DNA from: Hemileia vastatrix
Lineage: Eukaryota > Basidiomycota > Pucciniomycetes > Pucciniales > Zaghouaniaceae
NCBI GenBank assembly: GCA_030280995.1
Contig: JASXTE010000186.1
Coordinates: 23,260 to 87,259 of the forward strand
Direction: 5' to 3'
Length of the DNA: 64,000 nucleotides
The position numbers were made by a program, and so were the translations under genes. Below the pieces are notes generated by a model. The model saw only the letters and a program-made list of their open reading frames with translations, was not told where the DNA came from and searched no databases. Below, in pieces: positions 42,514-54,962 of this stretch. Numbering within the stretch: the stretch's first letter is position 1; every line of letters starts with the position of its first letter.

Positions 42514-42824
42514 TCTAATTTATGATTACTAACCGCAAATAAAACTGCTTACTAAGTAAAATAGGAGGGATAATAATAATACATAATATGACTATTTTAT
42601 CCCCCCACCACTGATTTCTGCTGAATTACCAAATAAAAGATCGAACTTATCATTGAATTATAAATTCAAAGAAACATAAATTACTTATATATTATACATA
42701 ATATACATATAGTCTATATAGGATATGTATAATCAAATATTTTATCATATACGTTTTGTCTAAAAACGGTCGGCAGATAAATGAAAAAGCATGTAAACCC
42801 CATAGAAAGAGGGGGGATATGCAT
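42514..42824. other. Convergent intergenic region atp9-atp6, copy B
   Basis: Counterpart of 5207-5520. C6 at 42601 and G6 at 42811-42816; the A+T palindrome near 42690 differs from copy A. Confidence 0.55.
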
Positions 42825-43607
42825 CTAGTGAAGATCAATTGCATCTTTAAGGTATGAAGCTGTAAGAATACAGAATACATAACTTTGAATAAATGATACA
42901 GCGATTTCAAGACCAATAAGCCCTACAAATACTGAGAATGGAATTAGTGTAACAACAGCTACGATAAAACTAGATGTGAACATTGGGTATAGAAATCCAG
43001 ATAGAATTTTAAGTAGAGTGTGACCACTTACCATATTTGCAAATAGTCGGACTCCTAGAGAAACTGATCGAGCTAGATATGAAATTAGTTCAATTGGTGC
43101 TAGTAGTGGTACTAGTGCTAGAGGTGTTCCTGAAGGTACAAAGAATGAGAAGAAATGCACTTTATGTAGTTGTAGACCTAGAATTGTAACACCAATGAAG
43201 ATAGTAACACTTAGACCTAGACTAACTACAATAGAAGTTGCTACAGTAAATCCATAAGGAATATTTCCACTTAGGTTAGCAAATAGAATAAAGAAGAATA
43301 GAGAATAGATAAATGGTAGATACATTTCGCTAGCAGCCCCGATTTGAGCTTTCACTAGTCCATGTAGTGATGCATAACTACTTTCTAGTGCAATACTCCA
43401 TCGACTAGGAATCAGTTGTTTGTTATTATTAGCTACAAAGTGTAGTCCTAGTGCTAGATATACTGCAATAATTGTATATAGCCCTAGATTTGTTAGAGAA
43501 AGATTAATATAACCTAGAATAGGCATATTTAGAGCAATTAGACTTGTTACTTCAAATTGTTCTAGAGGTGAATGAATTAGTTGAGAAAACCTACGTAGTG
43601 TTGACAT
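42825..43607 (-). CDS. atp6: ATP synthase subunit a, copy B
   Basis: 260 residues. Identical to copy A except that the N-terminus reads M-S-T-L-R-(AGG)-F-S-Q instead of M-S-T-M-F-S-Q, from an extra CTACGTAG-type stretch near 43590. The catalytic Arg region L-G-V-R-L-F-A-N-M is unchanged. Confidence 0.97.
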   Translation of the reverse strand: MSTLRRFSQLIHSPLEQFEVTSLIALNMPILGYINLSLTNLGLYTIIAVYLALGLHFVANNNKQLIPSRWSIALESSYASLHGLVKAQIGAASEMYLPFIYSLFFFILFANLSGNIPYGFTVATSIVVSLGLSVTIFIGVTILGLQLHKVHFFSFFVPSGTPLALVPLLAPIELISYLARSVSLGVRLFANMVSGHTLLKILSGFLYPMFTSSFIVAVVTLIPFSVFVGLIGLEIAVSFIQSYVFCILTASYLKDAIDLH

Positions 43608-44209
43608 TTTTTGTTAATTATTTTTGTACAATACCTCACGGGGATACTGTAGTTCTGTTCTATTACTTTTAAATTAAACTAATTTATACAATTAAATCAC
43701 TCTAACATTAAATTAAAAGAGTGTTTTTAAAATACTTTATTTTAAATCTTTTCCTCCGAAGGGTTGCTTCGCTAGAAGGAGAGTTTTTTAATTTTCCAAA
43801 ATAAAATGAACTTGTATAATTAGCTTACTAAGAAACCACATATTTTAAATAAATAGCTTTCTCTGAAGTGTTAAGATGGTATCAGAACTTTATTTTATCT
43901 TTTTATTACTGAATTATTCTTATTTTGGAGGGAAAAACTCCTTGAATATTATATTTTTGTTTTTGAAATGCTTATTTTTCGTTTAGTAGTAAAATAGTGC
44001 TATTTAGCTAACCATTTTATTTTACAGCAGTAAAATCAGTCATTTTAAGTGGCTGCCTTTGTAATAAGGTAGAAAACTTTGAATATCTTACAATCATTTA
44101 TGATTTTCTCCTTGGAAGAAGAGTGTGCTTGTAAATGTAGCAAAAATTTTCCATGATCGTAGGATCGTGGCGATGTCTGTCTACATGACCTAAAAAATGT
44201 CGTAAACGA
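43608..44209. other. Intergenic region atp8-atp6, copy B
   Basis: Counterpart of 6298-6899 with the GC-rich repeat and the hairpin block just 3' of atp8 retained. Confidence 0.55.
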
Positions 44210-44356
44210 CTATAGTTTAGTGATGTACATTCGTGTTAGAAACAGTTCTGTAAATGCAGGTAGAACATAACGACTCATAATGTAAATCATTACAAATAGT
44301 CCTAGAAATGCAAATGAGATTTGATTTACGAAATAAAATGGAAGTAGTTGAGGCAT
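44210..44356 (-). CDS. atp8: ATP synthase subunit 8, copy B
   Basis: 48-residue [12 protein letters not shown]... protein identical to copy A. Confidence 0.95.
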   Translation of the reverse strand: MPQLLPFYFVNQISFAFLGLFVMIYIMSRYVLPAFTELFLTRMYITKL

Positions 44357-45044
44357 TGATTATTTTTATCTGTTTTGCTCTTTATGTATCATTCATCTAA
44401 TGAATGATTTTAGTAATGAGCTGTTTCACCGCAATAAATTCTTTACTATAATAGAGACTCGCAGGGATAGATTTTACTGAAATGATATTTCTATCTTAAA
44501 TATAGAATATCTTCTTGATTATTCTATATTTTGTGAACCCTTAATTATATAGAAATAATACATAGAAACAATGAAAAAATTAGCTTCGCATAAGCGATTG
44601 CTAGTAAAGGTTGAAAAATTGATTTTCGTTATTATTTTGCATTGAAATAAAGCTTAAGTATATTAATTGATTAAAGTTAAGTTAATCTATTCTTATACGA
44701 TTTTTATCTAAGGAAGAATATAAATCTCTTGCTTCTTGCTTCGCTAGAAGGGGAGATTACTGTATAATAAACTTTTATGATTTTTATACTTACTATTAAA
44801 TTATGTGTATACCTATATAACTACATATACACAAATCTCCTCAGTGGTTTAAGGAACTTATGTTACATAATGTAATGTAAGAATATAATAATAATTCACT
44901 ATTATTATTAGATATTAATTTATGGCCCCTTCGGAGAGATTAAAAAAGTATTTTTATTGTATTTATATGGCTTATAATAAATGGGCTACATATAATAAAT
45001 AGAACGGGGGAAAATGAATATTCATTATTTTATGACAAAATTCT
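44357..45044. other. Intergenic region nad1-atp8, copy B
   Basis: Counterpart of 7047-7735. Near 44730 it carries a complete CTTGCTTCGCTAGAAGGGG element where copy A has a degenerate one. Confidence 0.55.
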
Positions 45045-46034
45045 CTAATAAGGAGAAATGTCAAATGCAATAAGAATACTAGGTACTAGAATAAGTAGAG
45101 CAATTGCTACTGGAAGAAGTCCTGTCCAACAAAATACCATAAGTGAATCGTACCGCATTCGAGGTAGAGTAGCACGAATCCATACAAAAATAAACATAAA
45201 TAGAACAGCTTTAATAGCTAGAGCAATACTTTGAAGATTAATGAATGAATCATTAGTGAATACTTCAGGTAGATTATATCCACCTAGAAATAGAATAGCA
45301 GTAAATGTAGACATTAGTACGATACTTCCATATTCTGCTAGGAAAAAGAATACAAAGATCATTCCAGAGTGTTCTGTCATAAATCCAGCAACTAGTTCTG
45401 ATTCAGCTTCAGGAAGATCAAAAGGTGTACGATTTGTTTCAGCTAGAGCTGAAATAAAGAATAGAATAAAAATAGGTAGTAGTGGAATAATATACCATAC
45501 ATTTTGTTGAGCTTCAATGATTTCAGTAATATTAAATGTACCACATAGTAGAATTACAGATAGTACAGCAGCACTATAAATTAGTTCATAACTAATCATT
45601 TGAGCAGTAGATCGTAGAGATCCTAGGAATGCATATTTAGAGTTAGCAGACCACCCTGCGAATAGGATTCCATAAACTCCAATTGAAGATAGAGCTAGAG
45701 AATAAAGAATTCCTAGTGAAAAATCAGATAGAGTTAGACCTGGTCCAAATGGGATAACACCCCAACCTAGTAGACTAAAAATTAGTGAAATCATAGGTGC
45801 AAAAATGAATAGTCCTTTTGTAGATTGTGATGGAATAATTTGTTCTTTTACTACTAGTTTTAGAGCATCTGCAAATGGTTGTAGTACTCCGTAATAACCT
45901 ACAATGTTTGGACCAATTCGTCGTTGCATTGAAGCCATTACTTTTCGTTCAAGAATTGTCATAAACGCTACTGCTAGTAGAATAGGGACTAGTACAATTA
46001 GAATTTCTAGAAGATTATATAGAGTTGATAGCAT
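45045..46034 (-). CDS. nad1: NADH dehydrogenase subunit 1, copy B
   Basis: 329 residues from MLSTLYNLLEI, same as copy A. The only coding difference noticed lies in the optional upstream extension (His for Arg), which supports the downstream start. Confidence 0.95.
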   Translation of the reverse strand: MLSTLYNLLEILIVLVPILLAVAFMTILERKVMASMQRRIGPNIVGYYGVLQPFADALKLVVKEQIIPSQSTKGLFIFAPMISLIFSLLGWGVIPFGPGLTLSDFSLGILYSLALSSIGVYGILFAGWSANSKYAFLGSLRSTAQMISYELIYSAAVLSVILLCGTFNITEIIEAQQNVWYIIPLLPIFILFFISALAETNRTPFDLPEAESELVAGFMTEHSGMIFVFFFLAEYGSIVLMSTFTAILFLGGYNLPEVFTNDSFINLQSIALAIKAVLFMFIFVWIRATLPRMRYDSLMVFCWTGLLPVAIALLILVPSILIAFDISPY

Positions 46035-46067
46035 TAAATTTAAAAATGGGTGCGTAGCGTGGGTCAT

Positions 46068-46499
46068 TACACTTCGATTACTTTTACATAATTTCTTGTA
46101 AATAAAGAACGAAGGTAACGTCCAAAGCTAGAAAAGTACTGATTTCTCTGTTTTATATAAAATAACAATATCAGCAAAGCAAGAGAATTATGTGATCGAT
46201 CTTCCATAGAAAAATGACGGAGCAGAAAAAAAAAAATAGAAAATTATTTTCCTTATTAAGCTAAGAATGATCAGACAATGAATTACAACTGTATATTGAT
46301 TGAAAAATAATTTTTTATCTTATTTAAAAGTTTATTTACCCTTCTTATTTACTATAAAGCTGTAAAAGAATTGTAATGGATTTATTTGAGGGGGGTGCCA
46401 ATGCAAAATAATTTATGAATTAAAAATAGGCCGAAAAAATAGTTTTATTTAATTAGACTACTTTTATAGTGTTTTTGCTTTTAGGAGGAATTTTACTAA
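46068..46499. other. Intergenic region cox2-nad1, copy B
   Basis: Counterpart of 8759-9188; G6 at 46390-46395; a longer poly-A run near 46224-46236. Confidence 0.55.
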
Positions 46500-47294
46500 C
46501 TAAGCTAGAGAATCAATCCATGAAAGGTATTTTTCAGGACTTACACTTTCAATAGCAATAGGCATAAATCCATGGTAAACACCACAAATTTCTGAACATT
46601 GTCCATAGAATACACCTTCACGTTCAATAAGAACAGATGTTTGGTTTAGTCGTCCTGGTACAGCATCAATTTTAAGTCCTAGACTAGGTACAGCAAAATC
46701 ATGAATTACATCTTGTCCTGTTACGATAAATCGAATATGTGTATCTACAGGTACTACTACTCGGTTATCAACATCAAGTAGTCGTAGTTGACCATCTTCA
46801 AGATCAGTTTCAGGTACCATGTAGGAATCAAATTCAACAGATTCTCCGTCTTCATTAATAAAATCGGAGTATTCATATGACCAGTACCATTGATGACCAG
46901 CAGCTTTAATTGTCATTGACGGTGAAATTACTTCATCCATTAGGTATAGTAGTTTAAAACTAGGGAATGCAATAGCAATTAGAACTAGAGCAGGAGTAAT
47001 TGTCCAAATTAGTTCAATAAGTGTACCATGATTAGCATATTTATAAATAATTTGTGATTTAGTAGCACCATTACTTCGAAGAGTTGTGCTTTTAAAATTA
47101 AGAATAGTAGAAGATAGTACCCATAGTACTCCAAAACAAATTACTACAAGATAGAAAAAGATTGAATCATGTAGTTCTGTAATACCTTCTTGTGTTGGTG
47201 ATGCACCATCTTGGAATCCAAATTGCCAAGGTTGTGGAGCATCATTATAAATTGGTTGTAGTAGACTACCAAAAAATGAGAATAGAAGATTCAT
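46500..47294 (-). CDS. cox2: Cytochrome c oxidase subunit II, copy B
   Basis: 264 residues, protein identical to copy A, CuA ligand motif [13 protein letters not shown] intact. Confidence 0.97.
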   Translation of the reverse strand: MNLLFSFFGSLLQPIYNDAPQPWQFGFQDGASPTQEGITELHDSIFFYLVVICFGVLWVLSSTILNFKSTTLRSNGATKSQIIYKYANHGTLIELIWTITPALVLIAIAFPSFKLLYLMDEVISPSMTIKAAGHQWYWSYEYSDFINEDGESVEFDSYMVPETDLEDGQLRLLDVDNRVVVPVDTHIRFIVTGQDVIHDFAVPSLGLKIDAVPGRLNQTSVLIEREGVFYGQCSEICGVYHGFMPIAIESVSPEKYLSWIDSLA

Positions 47295-47658
47295 TGTAAT
47301 ATCGTATTTTTAAAAAGAATATCATTGTCAGTAATAATAGATGATTCATCTATTGAATTACTCAATATATTATCTTCTTTATTTTAACTAAGAAATAGTA
47401 GTAGATAAATACTAAATAAAGAAGAAGAGCATTTCTTATTTACGAGAATAGAACTGGCAATTAAGCCTAATAGGCATTATGTATCATATCCTAATTTCTA
47501 TTCACGCTATATGCAGTAATTTTGTTTTTATATTTATTGGTGCCTTGACAGCAAAGTTTAGTCTTCGAAGAAATTCATGAATAGAACTTCATATTGTGTT
47601 GTCTATATCTCTTTTTGAGATTGTTAAGACAATATTAGTAGCTAATAAGTGTGATGAT
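47295..47658. other. Intergenic region trnV-cox2, copy B
   Basis: Counterpart of 9984-10347; scattered substitutions, no gene. Confidence 0.5.
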
Positions 47659-47727
47659 AAGGAATAGAGGAATCGAACCTCTGTATCCAGTGTGTAAGAC
47701 CGGTGTTAAACCACTCAACTAATCCCC
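47659..47727 (-). tRNA. trnV(uac): tRNA-Val (UAC), copy B
   Basis: Same as 10348-10416. The hairpin that follows trnV in copy A (10438-10461) is reduced to a fragment here. Confidence 0.87.
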
Positions 47728-47930
47728 TTTTTTTAAGATTTGTTTTCTCAGCGAAGCAAGGAGTGAAATGAAGTAAAATTCATATTTTATAGTATTTATT
47801 ACTAAATTGTGAATTTCGTGATTATATCCATATAAAAATATAAGATATATATATATATGTTTAACTATATTAGTTATATAATGTAATAGTACATTATAGA
47901 ATAAATAAAGGGGGTTATATGATTATTATC

Positions 47931-49425
47931 AATCAGCCACAAGTTCCCTTACGGCTACCTTGCTATAACTTACCAAGAGGAACTCTTTCTTACTCCAATA
48001 AATCCTTACTAAACCATATATTAGATAGATTCATGATAGAACATTTTTCTAAGATAGTATTCCATAATTCGTATTGTTCATAAGTTCAGAATGACCCTTA
48101 GTTGATAGACGGTTAGTACCTCCCAAATATAATAGTTCACCGTTGCGTACTTATCAACGATTACTCGGAATTCCTGATTCACGTAGTCGAGTTTCAGACT
48201 ACGATCCTTATATTACTTTATTTACTGGTTAGCTCTATATTATAAAATTAGTAAGCCCTTGGGCTTACTAATATATATTGCATCAGTTTGTTAAGTCCAA
48301 GTAGCACGTCTGTAGCCCATACTCCATAAGGGTCATGAAGGCTTATCGTATTCCCAAAATGCAAGTTATTCTTGACAAATTCTAAGATTTATAACTTAGA
48401 ATAGGGATTGCGTTCGTTGGCGGACTCAACCTGACATCTCACGACACGAACTGCCGACAGCCATGCAACGCCTGTGATTTTAGAAATATCTAGCATAACT
48501 AGAAATAGTCTAAATCATTCAAGGAGAGGTAAGATTTTACGCGGATTATCGTATTAAACAACATGCTCCACTCCGGGTCTTTAGGATGGTCTAATCTTTT
48601 TGCTTTCTGTCTTGAGACTGTACTTACAAGGTGTTACACATACAGCAGTTAGCTTTTTATCTGGTTATATAAATACCAAATAATAAGTGTAAATAGTTTA
48701 CGGTTTGGACTACACGGGTATCTAATCCGTTTTGCTCCCCAAACTTTCATCCCTCAGTGTCAATCTTTACTTGGTTAGCTGCTTTCGCCTTTAGTGTTCT
48801 ACTAGATATCAATGGATATCATCCCTTCTCCTAGCATTCCGCTAACCTCCATTAGATTCTAGTTTCTATATGTTATTGATTTATTTCAATCAATAAGAAA
48901 CAACCTACAGATCCTTAATACCTATTAATTCAATTTAACGTTAGCCCAGTTCGTTTAACCGCGTCTGCTGGCACGAGACTTAGATTGGACTATTAGTAAG
49001 GTAACGTCATTATCCTCCCTTACGACACTCTATAATCTAATATAGATTAGAGTTCTGGTTAGCTGGGTCACTTTTTCAAGCATTGCCCAAGATACTCCTC
49101 TGCTGCGCGTCTATAAGACACTATCGGCTATTCTCAAACCGATTGCGGGAATTGAAGCTTTCGCTCTTTCCTATTCGTTATAGGCTTGGTGTGCCTTTAC
49201 CACACCAACTACCTGCTAAATATAAAGCCAATTCCTAGTCAGGTTATACCTTTTCTATATACTTGTTTCCTAAGTAACTAAGGGTATGTACTTGTTTCTC
49301 CTCGCCTTTAGCCATGATTCCTCAATAAGAAATCATTCGACTTGCATGAGTAAAACTACCAGATAACGTTCAAACTCTGCTAAGATTAAACAGATATTTA
49401 ATTATATACAAAGAGCTTCTACTAT
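47931..49425 (-). rRNA. rns: Small subunit ribosomal RNA, copy B
   Basis: Same landmarks as copy A. One substitution inside (near 49231) and several just beyond the 5' end (49416-49462) were noticed. Ends estimated. Confidence 0.93.
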
Positions 49426-49877
49426 TCTGTTGAAAGTCACTATAAGAACTTTCACATTATGTAAAAACTAAAATAGGATACACAGTAATAGTGATCATTT
49501 TATTCTATTCCTTTATATAAATCGAATGACACTCTATTTTAAATTAGATTCCATCTTAATTAACTTAATACAAAATGAGTTATGCATTGTACTATCCACA
49601 AGGATCTATTGCATCTATTCTATTATAGGAATGAGAATTATGGTAATATCTACATGCTATTAACATTATTTAGTTTAGAATATTTTAGGTTATTTTCCGG
49701 GCAGCCCCCTTCTAACGAAGCAATAAGCAGGCAACTAAAATAGATATGTTAATGTATTTTTTGCGAAGTAGTCCAATGTATATGAACATCAAATAAAATC
49801 GGGTTTAATAATAGTTATTAAGGAAACAATTCTATTTTTATAGTAGATAAATGATCTCTTCGGAGCAAAAAAAAATA
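49426..49877. promoter_or_regulatory. Divergent region rns/trnD, copy B, candidate promoter region
   Basis: Counterpart of 12126-12578; scattered substitutions near the rns 5' end, otherwise conserved. Confidence 0.4.
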
Positions 49878-49951
49878 GGGAATCTAGCATAATTGGTTAA
49901 TGTCCTAAATTGTCAGTTTAGACGATGCCAGTTCGAATCTGGTGGTTCTCG
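49878..49951 (+). tRNA. trnD(guc): tRNA-Asp (GUC), copy B
   Basis: Same as 12579-12652. Confidence 0.88.
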
Positions 49952-50033
49952 TAATAAAATCCCTTAAGGAAACTTTCTCACTGTATATTCACCGAAAGGT
50001 AGTGTTTTATATATCTTTTTTTAATAATTTATA

Positions 50034-50333
50034 ATGAATCTATCTGTAATTCTATTTATTATTGGTATTCTAGGATTTGTTCTAAATCGTAAAAATATTA
50101 TTCTTATGCTAATTTCCATTGAAATTATGCTACTAGCGGTAACACTACTAGTACTAGTAAGTTCATATAGTTTCGATGACATTCTAGGTCAAACATATAG
50201 TATTTATATTATTGCTATTGCTGGTGCAGAATCAGCAATTGGACTAGGTATTCTAGTTGCTTACTACCGTCTACGAGGAAATATTTCTCTAGCTGACCCG
50301 ATTTCAAATAAATCAGGGATTAGTAATGGATAG
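50034..50333 (+). CDS. nad4L: NADH dehydrogenase subunit 4L, copy B
   Basis: 99 residues, protein identical to copy A; nad5 follows after 19 bases. Confidence 0.96.
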   Translation: MNLSVILFIIGILGFVLNRKNIILMLISIEIMLLAVTLLVLVSSYSFDDILGQTYSIYIIAIAGAESAIGLGILVAYYRLRGNISLADPISNKSGISNG

Positions 50334-50352
50334 ACCGAAAGGAATATATAAT

Positions 50353-53300
50353 ATGTATCTATCACTTCTACTACTTCCCATTTTTGGATCTTGTGTAGCT
50401 GGATTTCTAGGACGTAAAATTGGTGTGACAGGTGCACATATCATCACTTGTTCATGTCTAATTACATCTGCTTTCCTAGCTATTGTAGCATTTTATGAAG
50501 TAGGACTATGTGGATCTCCTGTATCCATTAACATTACAAGTTGGATTGATTCTGAACTAATGGATGTTTCTTGGGGATTTATGTTCGATAGTCTTACTGT
50601 ATCTATGCTACTACCTGTACTAGTTGTATCTGCACTAGTCCATATTTTCTCTGTAGATTATATGAGTAGTGATCCTCATAATCAACGATTTTTCTCTTAT
50701 CTATCTATGTTTACATTCTTTATGCTAGTACTAGTAACTGGAGATAATTATCTAATTATGTTTGTAGGTTGGGAAGGAATTGGGATTTCTTCTTATCTTC
50801 TAATTAATTTTTGGTATACACGTATCCAAGCTAATAAAAGTGCTATTAAAGCGCTAGTTGTTAACCGTGTAGGGGATATGTTCCTATCTGTAGGATTTTT
50901 TGCTATGTTCTTTGTATTTGGAAATCTAGATTATTCAACAGTATTTAGTGTAGCACCATTTATTAATGAAACAATCATTACAGTAATTGGTCTACTTCTA
51001 CTTCTAGCTGCTATGGGAAAAAGTGCTCAACTTGGACTTCATACTTGGCTTCCAGATGCTATGGAAGGTTGGGTATTTATTGGCGTAATTACACTATACA
51101 CATTTATCATAAGCTATGTATGTTGTCCTTCCTTTGAAACTATTTTTCTAAGTAGAACTCTTCTAATAGTACCTAAAGACGTACTAGGAAGTATTACCGG
51201 ATGTATGCTAGGAGATGGTAGCATTCGTCCAGGAAGTAGAACTAAAGGAAATTGTATTGGAGGTAATGCTCGTTATAATATGACGATAAAAGAATCCAAT
51301 AAGAACTATCTAGAATATCTAAAAGAGACAGTTTTTTATAATTTCAAACCTAGTAAACTAAATTCTTATCCTAATACTCTTCTACCTCAACATGTCAATA
51401 AGACAGTAAGACAATATCATTTCTCTACAGCTAGTATATCTTTTTTTACGGAACTTCATAAACTATGGTATGTGTGGGATACAGAGAAAAATCGTTTTAA
51501 AAAAGTGATTCCTCTATGCATTTCTGACCTATTCACAGTTGAAAGTCTTTGTCATTGGATTATTCAAGATGGATATTTCGATGGATATGGACGAAGTCAA
51601 ACAACGATTCTATGTACAGAATCTTTCACTAAAGAAGAATGTATTCTTCTACAAAGAGTACTTCTAAGCTACAATCTAAAATCAACTCTAAAAGTACGTA
51701 ATAAAGAAATGGATACATATCGTATCCGTCTAAGTAAGACAAGTATGTCAACACTTATCGATCTAGTACTAGAACTTACACCAGCAGAGTTTCATTATAA
51801 ACTCGGAATTAGCAGCAACTAACAGTTAAACCCTGGGCCTTCCTTAAACTTCACTATATGCTGGAATACCCTAAAGCTAAAACTACTTAACTATTTCACC
51901 TCTGCAAACTTAAGTGTATGAAGAATAGTGAGTAAAAATGTTTTAGATACTATTATTATTAATAGAATGGGCAATCAGCAGGAAACCAAATTACATGTGC
52001 ATCCGCATTCCCCAATGTAAAAGTAGGATCCTCAGAGACTATACGTGGAGCAAAGCTGAATTTTTATTTAGTTTTGATGATCTAGTCCGATCCATAGCGA
52101 AAGTTATGGCTATACTATTATGACGCCAATTAATAGTGTAGCTAGTGTTAATAGTTTTATTTTTGATATGTTCACTGATAATAACTATTAGGCTAGTAAC
52201 ATATTCGCCTACTCCTGTTAGTGCTCTAATCCATGCTGCAACTCTGGTTACAGCTGGAGTTTATCTTCTACTTCGATCAAGCCCTGTAATTGAATATGGA
52301 CCAACAACTCTAATTGTGATTACATGGGTAGGGGCTCTAACAGCTTTCTTTGCTGCAAGTACAGGACTACTACAAAATGATCTTAAACGAGTGATTGCTT
52401 ATTCTACATGTAGTCAAATGGGTTATCTATTTATGGCATGTGGTCTTAGTCAATATAATGTTGCTCTATTTCATCTAGTAAACCATGCTTTCTTTAAAGC
52501 TCTTCTATTTCTAGCAGCAGGAGCAGTTCTTCATGCTACATATGATCAACAAGATCAACGACGTCTAGGTGGTCTTATTGGATTTCTACCATTTACATAT
52601 ACAGCAATTCTTATTGGATCACTAAGTCTAATGGCGCTACCATGGCTAACAGGATTTTACTCTAAAGATCTTATTCTAGAAGTAGCCTATGGACAATATG
52701 AATTCTCTGGACAAGCTGCTTATTGGCTAGGAACTATTTCAGCATGTCTAACTGCTTTCTATAGTCTTCGACTTATTTCTCTGACATTTCTTACTTATCC
52801 TAATGCTAGCAAATCAGTTTATCTAAATACACACGATGCACCTACTATTGTAATGATTCCACTAATTATTCTATCTCTACTAGCTATTTTCTTTGGATAT
52901 CTAGGACGAGATCTATTTGTTGGTATGGGTTCAGATTTCCTATCACCTAGTCTATTTATCCATCCTAGTCATATTTCTCTAGTAGAAGCAGAATTTGGAC
53001 TACCACTCCTTATTAAACTACTTCCTGCTATTGGAACTCTAGGAGGAGCTGGACTGGCACTTTATATGTACCATGTACTACCTCTATTCACAATTCAACT
53101 AAGAAATACATCATTTGGACGAAACCTTTATCGTTTCTTTAATGGTAAATACTATGTAGATGTAATTTATAATCATTACTTTATTAATGGTGGACTTAAT
53201 GTGGGATACACAGTAAGTAAAACACTTGATCGAGGTATTATTGAACTTATTGGTCCATATGGTCTAAGCACTAGTCTAACAAGAAGTAGTCGAGATATTT

Positions 53301-53530
53301 CTAAACTAGATACAGGAAACCTTACAAGTTATGCACTGTATATCATGCTAGGACTAATTGTTATTACTCTAATGCTATTCTCTCCAATTATGCTATCAAA
53401 TCAAAGAACTTCTATTCTTAGTGGTTCTGATAGTGGAATTACGGATCCTCGTCTAGTATTTATTTTCGTAACTGGACTTATTCTACTAACAAGCTACTCT
53501 TCGACTCCGAGTTTTACAAATAAAGTATAA
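50353..53530 (+). CDS. nad5: NADH dehydrogenase subunit 5, intron-containing allele
   Basis: Exons 50353-51069 (717 nt) and 52208-53530 (1323 nt) together give the same 679-residue protein as intronless copy A. The junction restores A-M-E-G / P-T-P-V-S-A. Against copy A: the codon before the intron is GGT instead of GGA, a Leu is Val 69 bases upstream (TCT to AGT change near 50982), and Thr537 (ACA) becomes AGA (53102-53104). Cotranscribed with nad4L. Confidence 0.96.
51070..51822 (+). CDS. LAGLIDADG homing endonuclease in nad5 intron (fused to exon 1)
   Basis: The frame continues from nad5 exon 1 to TAA 51822, about 250 intron-encoded residues. Two motifs: [11 protein letters not shown] (about 51193-51225) and [13 protein letters not shown] (about 51547-51585), the LAGLIDADG_2 type, with T-E-L-H-K-L-W-Y between. 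It begins with a hydrophobic linker (W-V-F-I-G-V-I) that could hold the fusion in the membrane before processing. Host-like CTN Leu codons; some ATA (for example T-I-K). It would drive the intron into the intronless allele. Confidence 0.9.
   Translation, partial: WVFIGVITLYTFIISYVCCPSFETIFLSRTLLIVPKDVLGSITGCMLGDGSIRPGSRTKGNCIGGNARYNMTIKESNKNYLEYLKETVFYNFKPSKLNSYPNTLLPQHVNKTVRQYHFSTASISFFTELHKLWYVWDTEKNRFKKVIPLCISDLFTVESLCHWIIQDGYFDGYGRSQTTILCTESFTKEECILLQRVLLSYNLKSTLKVRNKEMDTYRIRLSKTSMSTLIDLVLELTPAEFHYKLGISSN
51070..52207 (+). mobile_element. Group I intron in nad5 (after nt 717), only in copy B
   Basis: 1138 nt. The exon ends in T and the intron in G. The 3' part has the group I core: CAATCAGCAGGAAACC, CTCAGAGACTATACG (R-like, about 52032-52047) and GATCTAGTCCGATCC (S-like, about 52080-52095). 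Position 717 of nad5 is a known group I site in fungi and corals. Its absence from copy A makes this a presence/absence polymorphism within one sequence. Confidence 0.9.
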
Positions 53531-53775
53531 TATTATTATAATACCATTCTTAATGGATTATAGTAAAACCAATTAAATTATGCAATCCCCCCTTATTTTG
53601 ATATCTTTGTTATAAAAGTTATATGCATTATAACTCTTCCAAGAAAAATGTCGTATAATTGCATTAAATATAGGAATACTTTGTAGTCAAACCTACAGAG
53701 TGAGCGTAGCAAAAAATAGATTTATTTTCTAGAATATCTTAAAATATACTATATTACTACACTGATTTGTACTAT

Positions 53776-53849
53776 GGTAATCCTAGCTCATCTGGCAGAG
53801 CGCCGATCTGTGGCTTCGGAGGTATCCGGTTCGATCCCGGAGTTTTACC
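53776..53849 (+). tRNA. trnH(gug): tRNA-His (GUG), copy B
   Basis: Same as 15337-15410. Confidence 0.88.
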
Positions 53850-54163
53850 CACTTTTCGTAATAAAACATTTTTACTAGTAAACCTCCGATGTTTTACTGT
53901 ATCATTCTGAAATATTCTAATCTATTTAATACTTCTCCTTAGAAAAGCTAGAGAGAAATTATTCTAAACAAGATAAGAGATCTTATAATAAATGAATTCT
54001 GAAAAATATTTTTTACGCGTGAAGCAAACATATTTCAAAATCAAAATAAGGATGGAACCAACAAAATTAGGTTATTTATTACAATTAATTGATTTAAGAT
54101 AAAATATTTCTTATTTAGTGTAGTAAGAGGAGTTATTATCCAGCTATATAAAAATAGAATTTT
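53850..54163. other. Intergenic region trnH to candidate rnpB, copy B
   Basis: Counterpart of 15411-15724; no gene. Confidence 0.5.
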
Positions 54164-54414
54164 TATTCAATTAAGGAAGGTCTGAGACACAGTTGATTTT
54201 ATTTTTAATATCCATCTAAATTTCTTGTTGTATTTAATGATTTAAAGTATAAATCACTTTATTAAATAAATGTTATGAAATTTTACTTATTTATTGAATA
54301 CAAAGGTAGATAACGAAGATATCAATAAAAATTGGGATTCATTAATGGTAAAATCAAATATAAAAAATAGGCTATGAAGCTATATTTCTATACATTACAG
54401 AAAATAATAATAAG
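54164..54414 (+). ncRNA. rnpB: Candidate mitochondrial RNase P RNA, copy B
   Basis: Same motif order as 15725-15975: AAGGAAGGTCTGAGACACAG, GGTAAAATC..AAATAGG, TTACAGAAAATAAT. Only a single substitution was noticed. Confidence 0.5.
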
Positions 54415-54779
54415 AAAATAAGAAATTTGCTTATTACGTACTATAATTAATGGTAAGTGTCACTATTTATAAATCAAATAATTATACCTAGTTCTATTAA
54501 TACTCAATACAAATTTTATGCTATGACTAGCATAGAATTACTATATGACATACTAAATTTAGCTTATAAATAACTAATTTTATTGCTCCGTATTCATTTC
54601 TATTTTAGTTATGTACAATCGTTACAATTCTTTATATTACCCCCTTAGTATTCTTATTGAATTATAAGAATACTAGTCAAGATATAATTCAATCTTAGAA
54701 TAAGATATACCGCCCTCTTTGGGTTTAAGGTCCTTTCTTAATAATAATACAATAAATTAAAATAGAGAATAAATGAAAA
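54415..54779. other. Intergenic region candidate rnpB to trnM, copy B
   Basis: Counterpart of 15976-16339; keeps the C-tract and 11-12 bp hairpin (about 54641-54676) despite substitutions around it. Confidence 0.5.
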
Positions 54780-54853
54780 GCTGAAGTAGGCTAACTGGTT
54801 AAACCATACCACTCATAATGGTAATAAGAAGGGTTCGAGTCCCTCCTTCGGCT
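54780..54853 (+). tRNA. trnM(cau): tRNA-Met (CAU), second, copy B
   Basis: Same as 16340-16413. Confidence 0.9.
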
Positions 54854-54879
54854 AGTAAAATAAGAATAAATAATCAATA

Positions 54880-54962
54880 GGACAAACTACTATTGGTGAA
54901 GTATGGCAACTTCTAATTGCTGAAAAATGATTTTCTTAGGAGTTCAAATCTCCTTTTGTCCA
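54880..54962 (+). tRNA. trnS(ucu): Ser-type tRNA with anticodon UCU, copy B
   Basis: Identical to 16440-16522, including the UCU anticodon loop CTTCTAA and long variable arm, although the DNA on both sides differs between copies. Confidence 0.8.
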
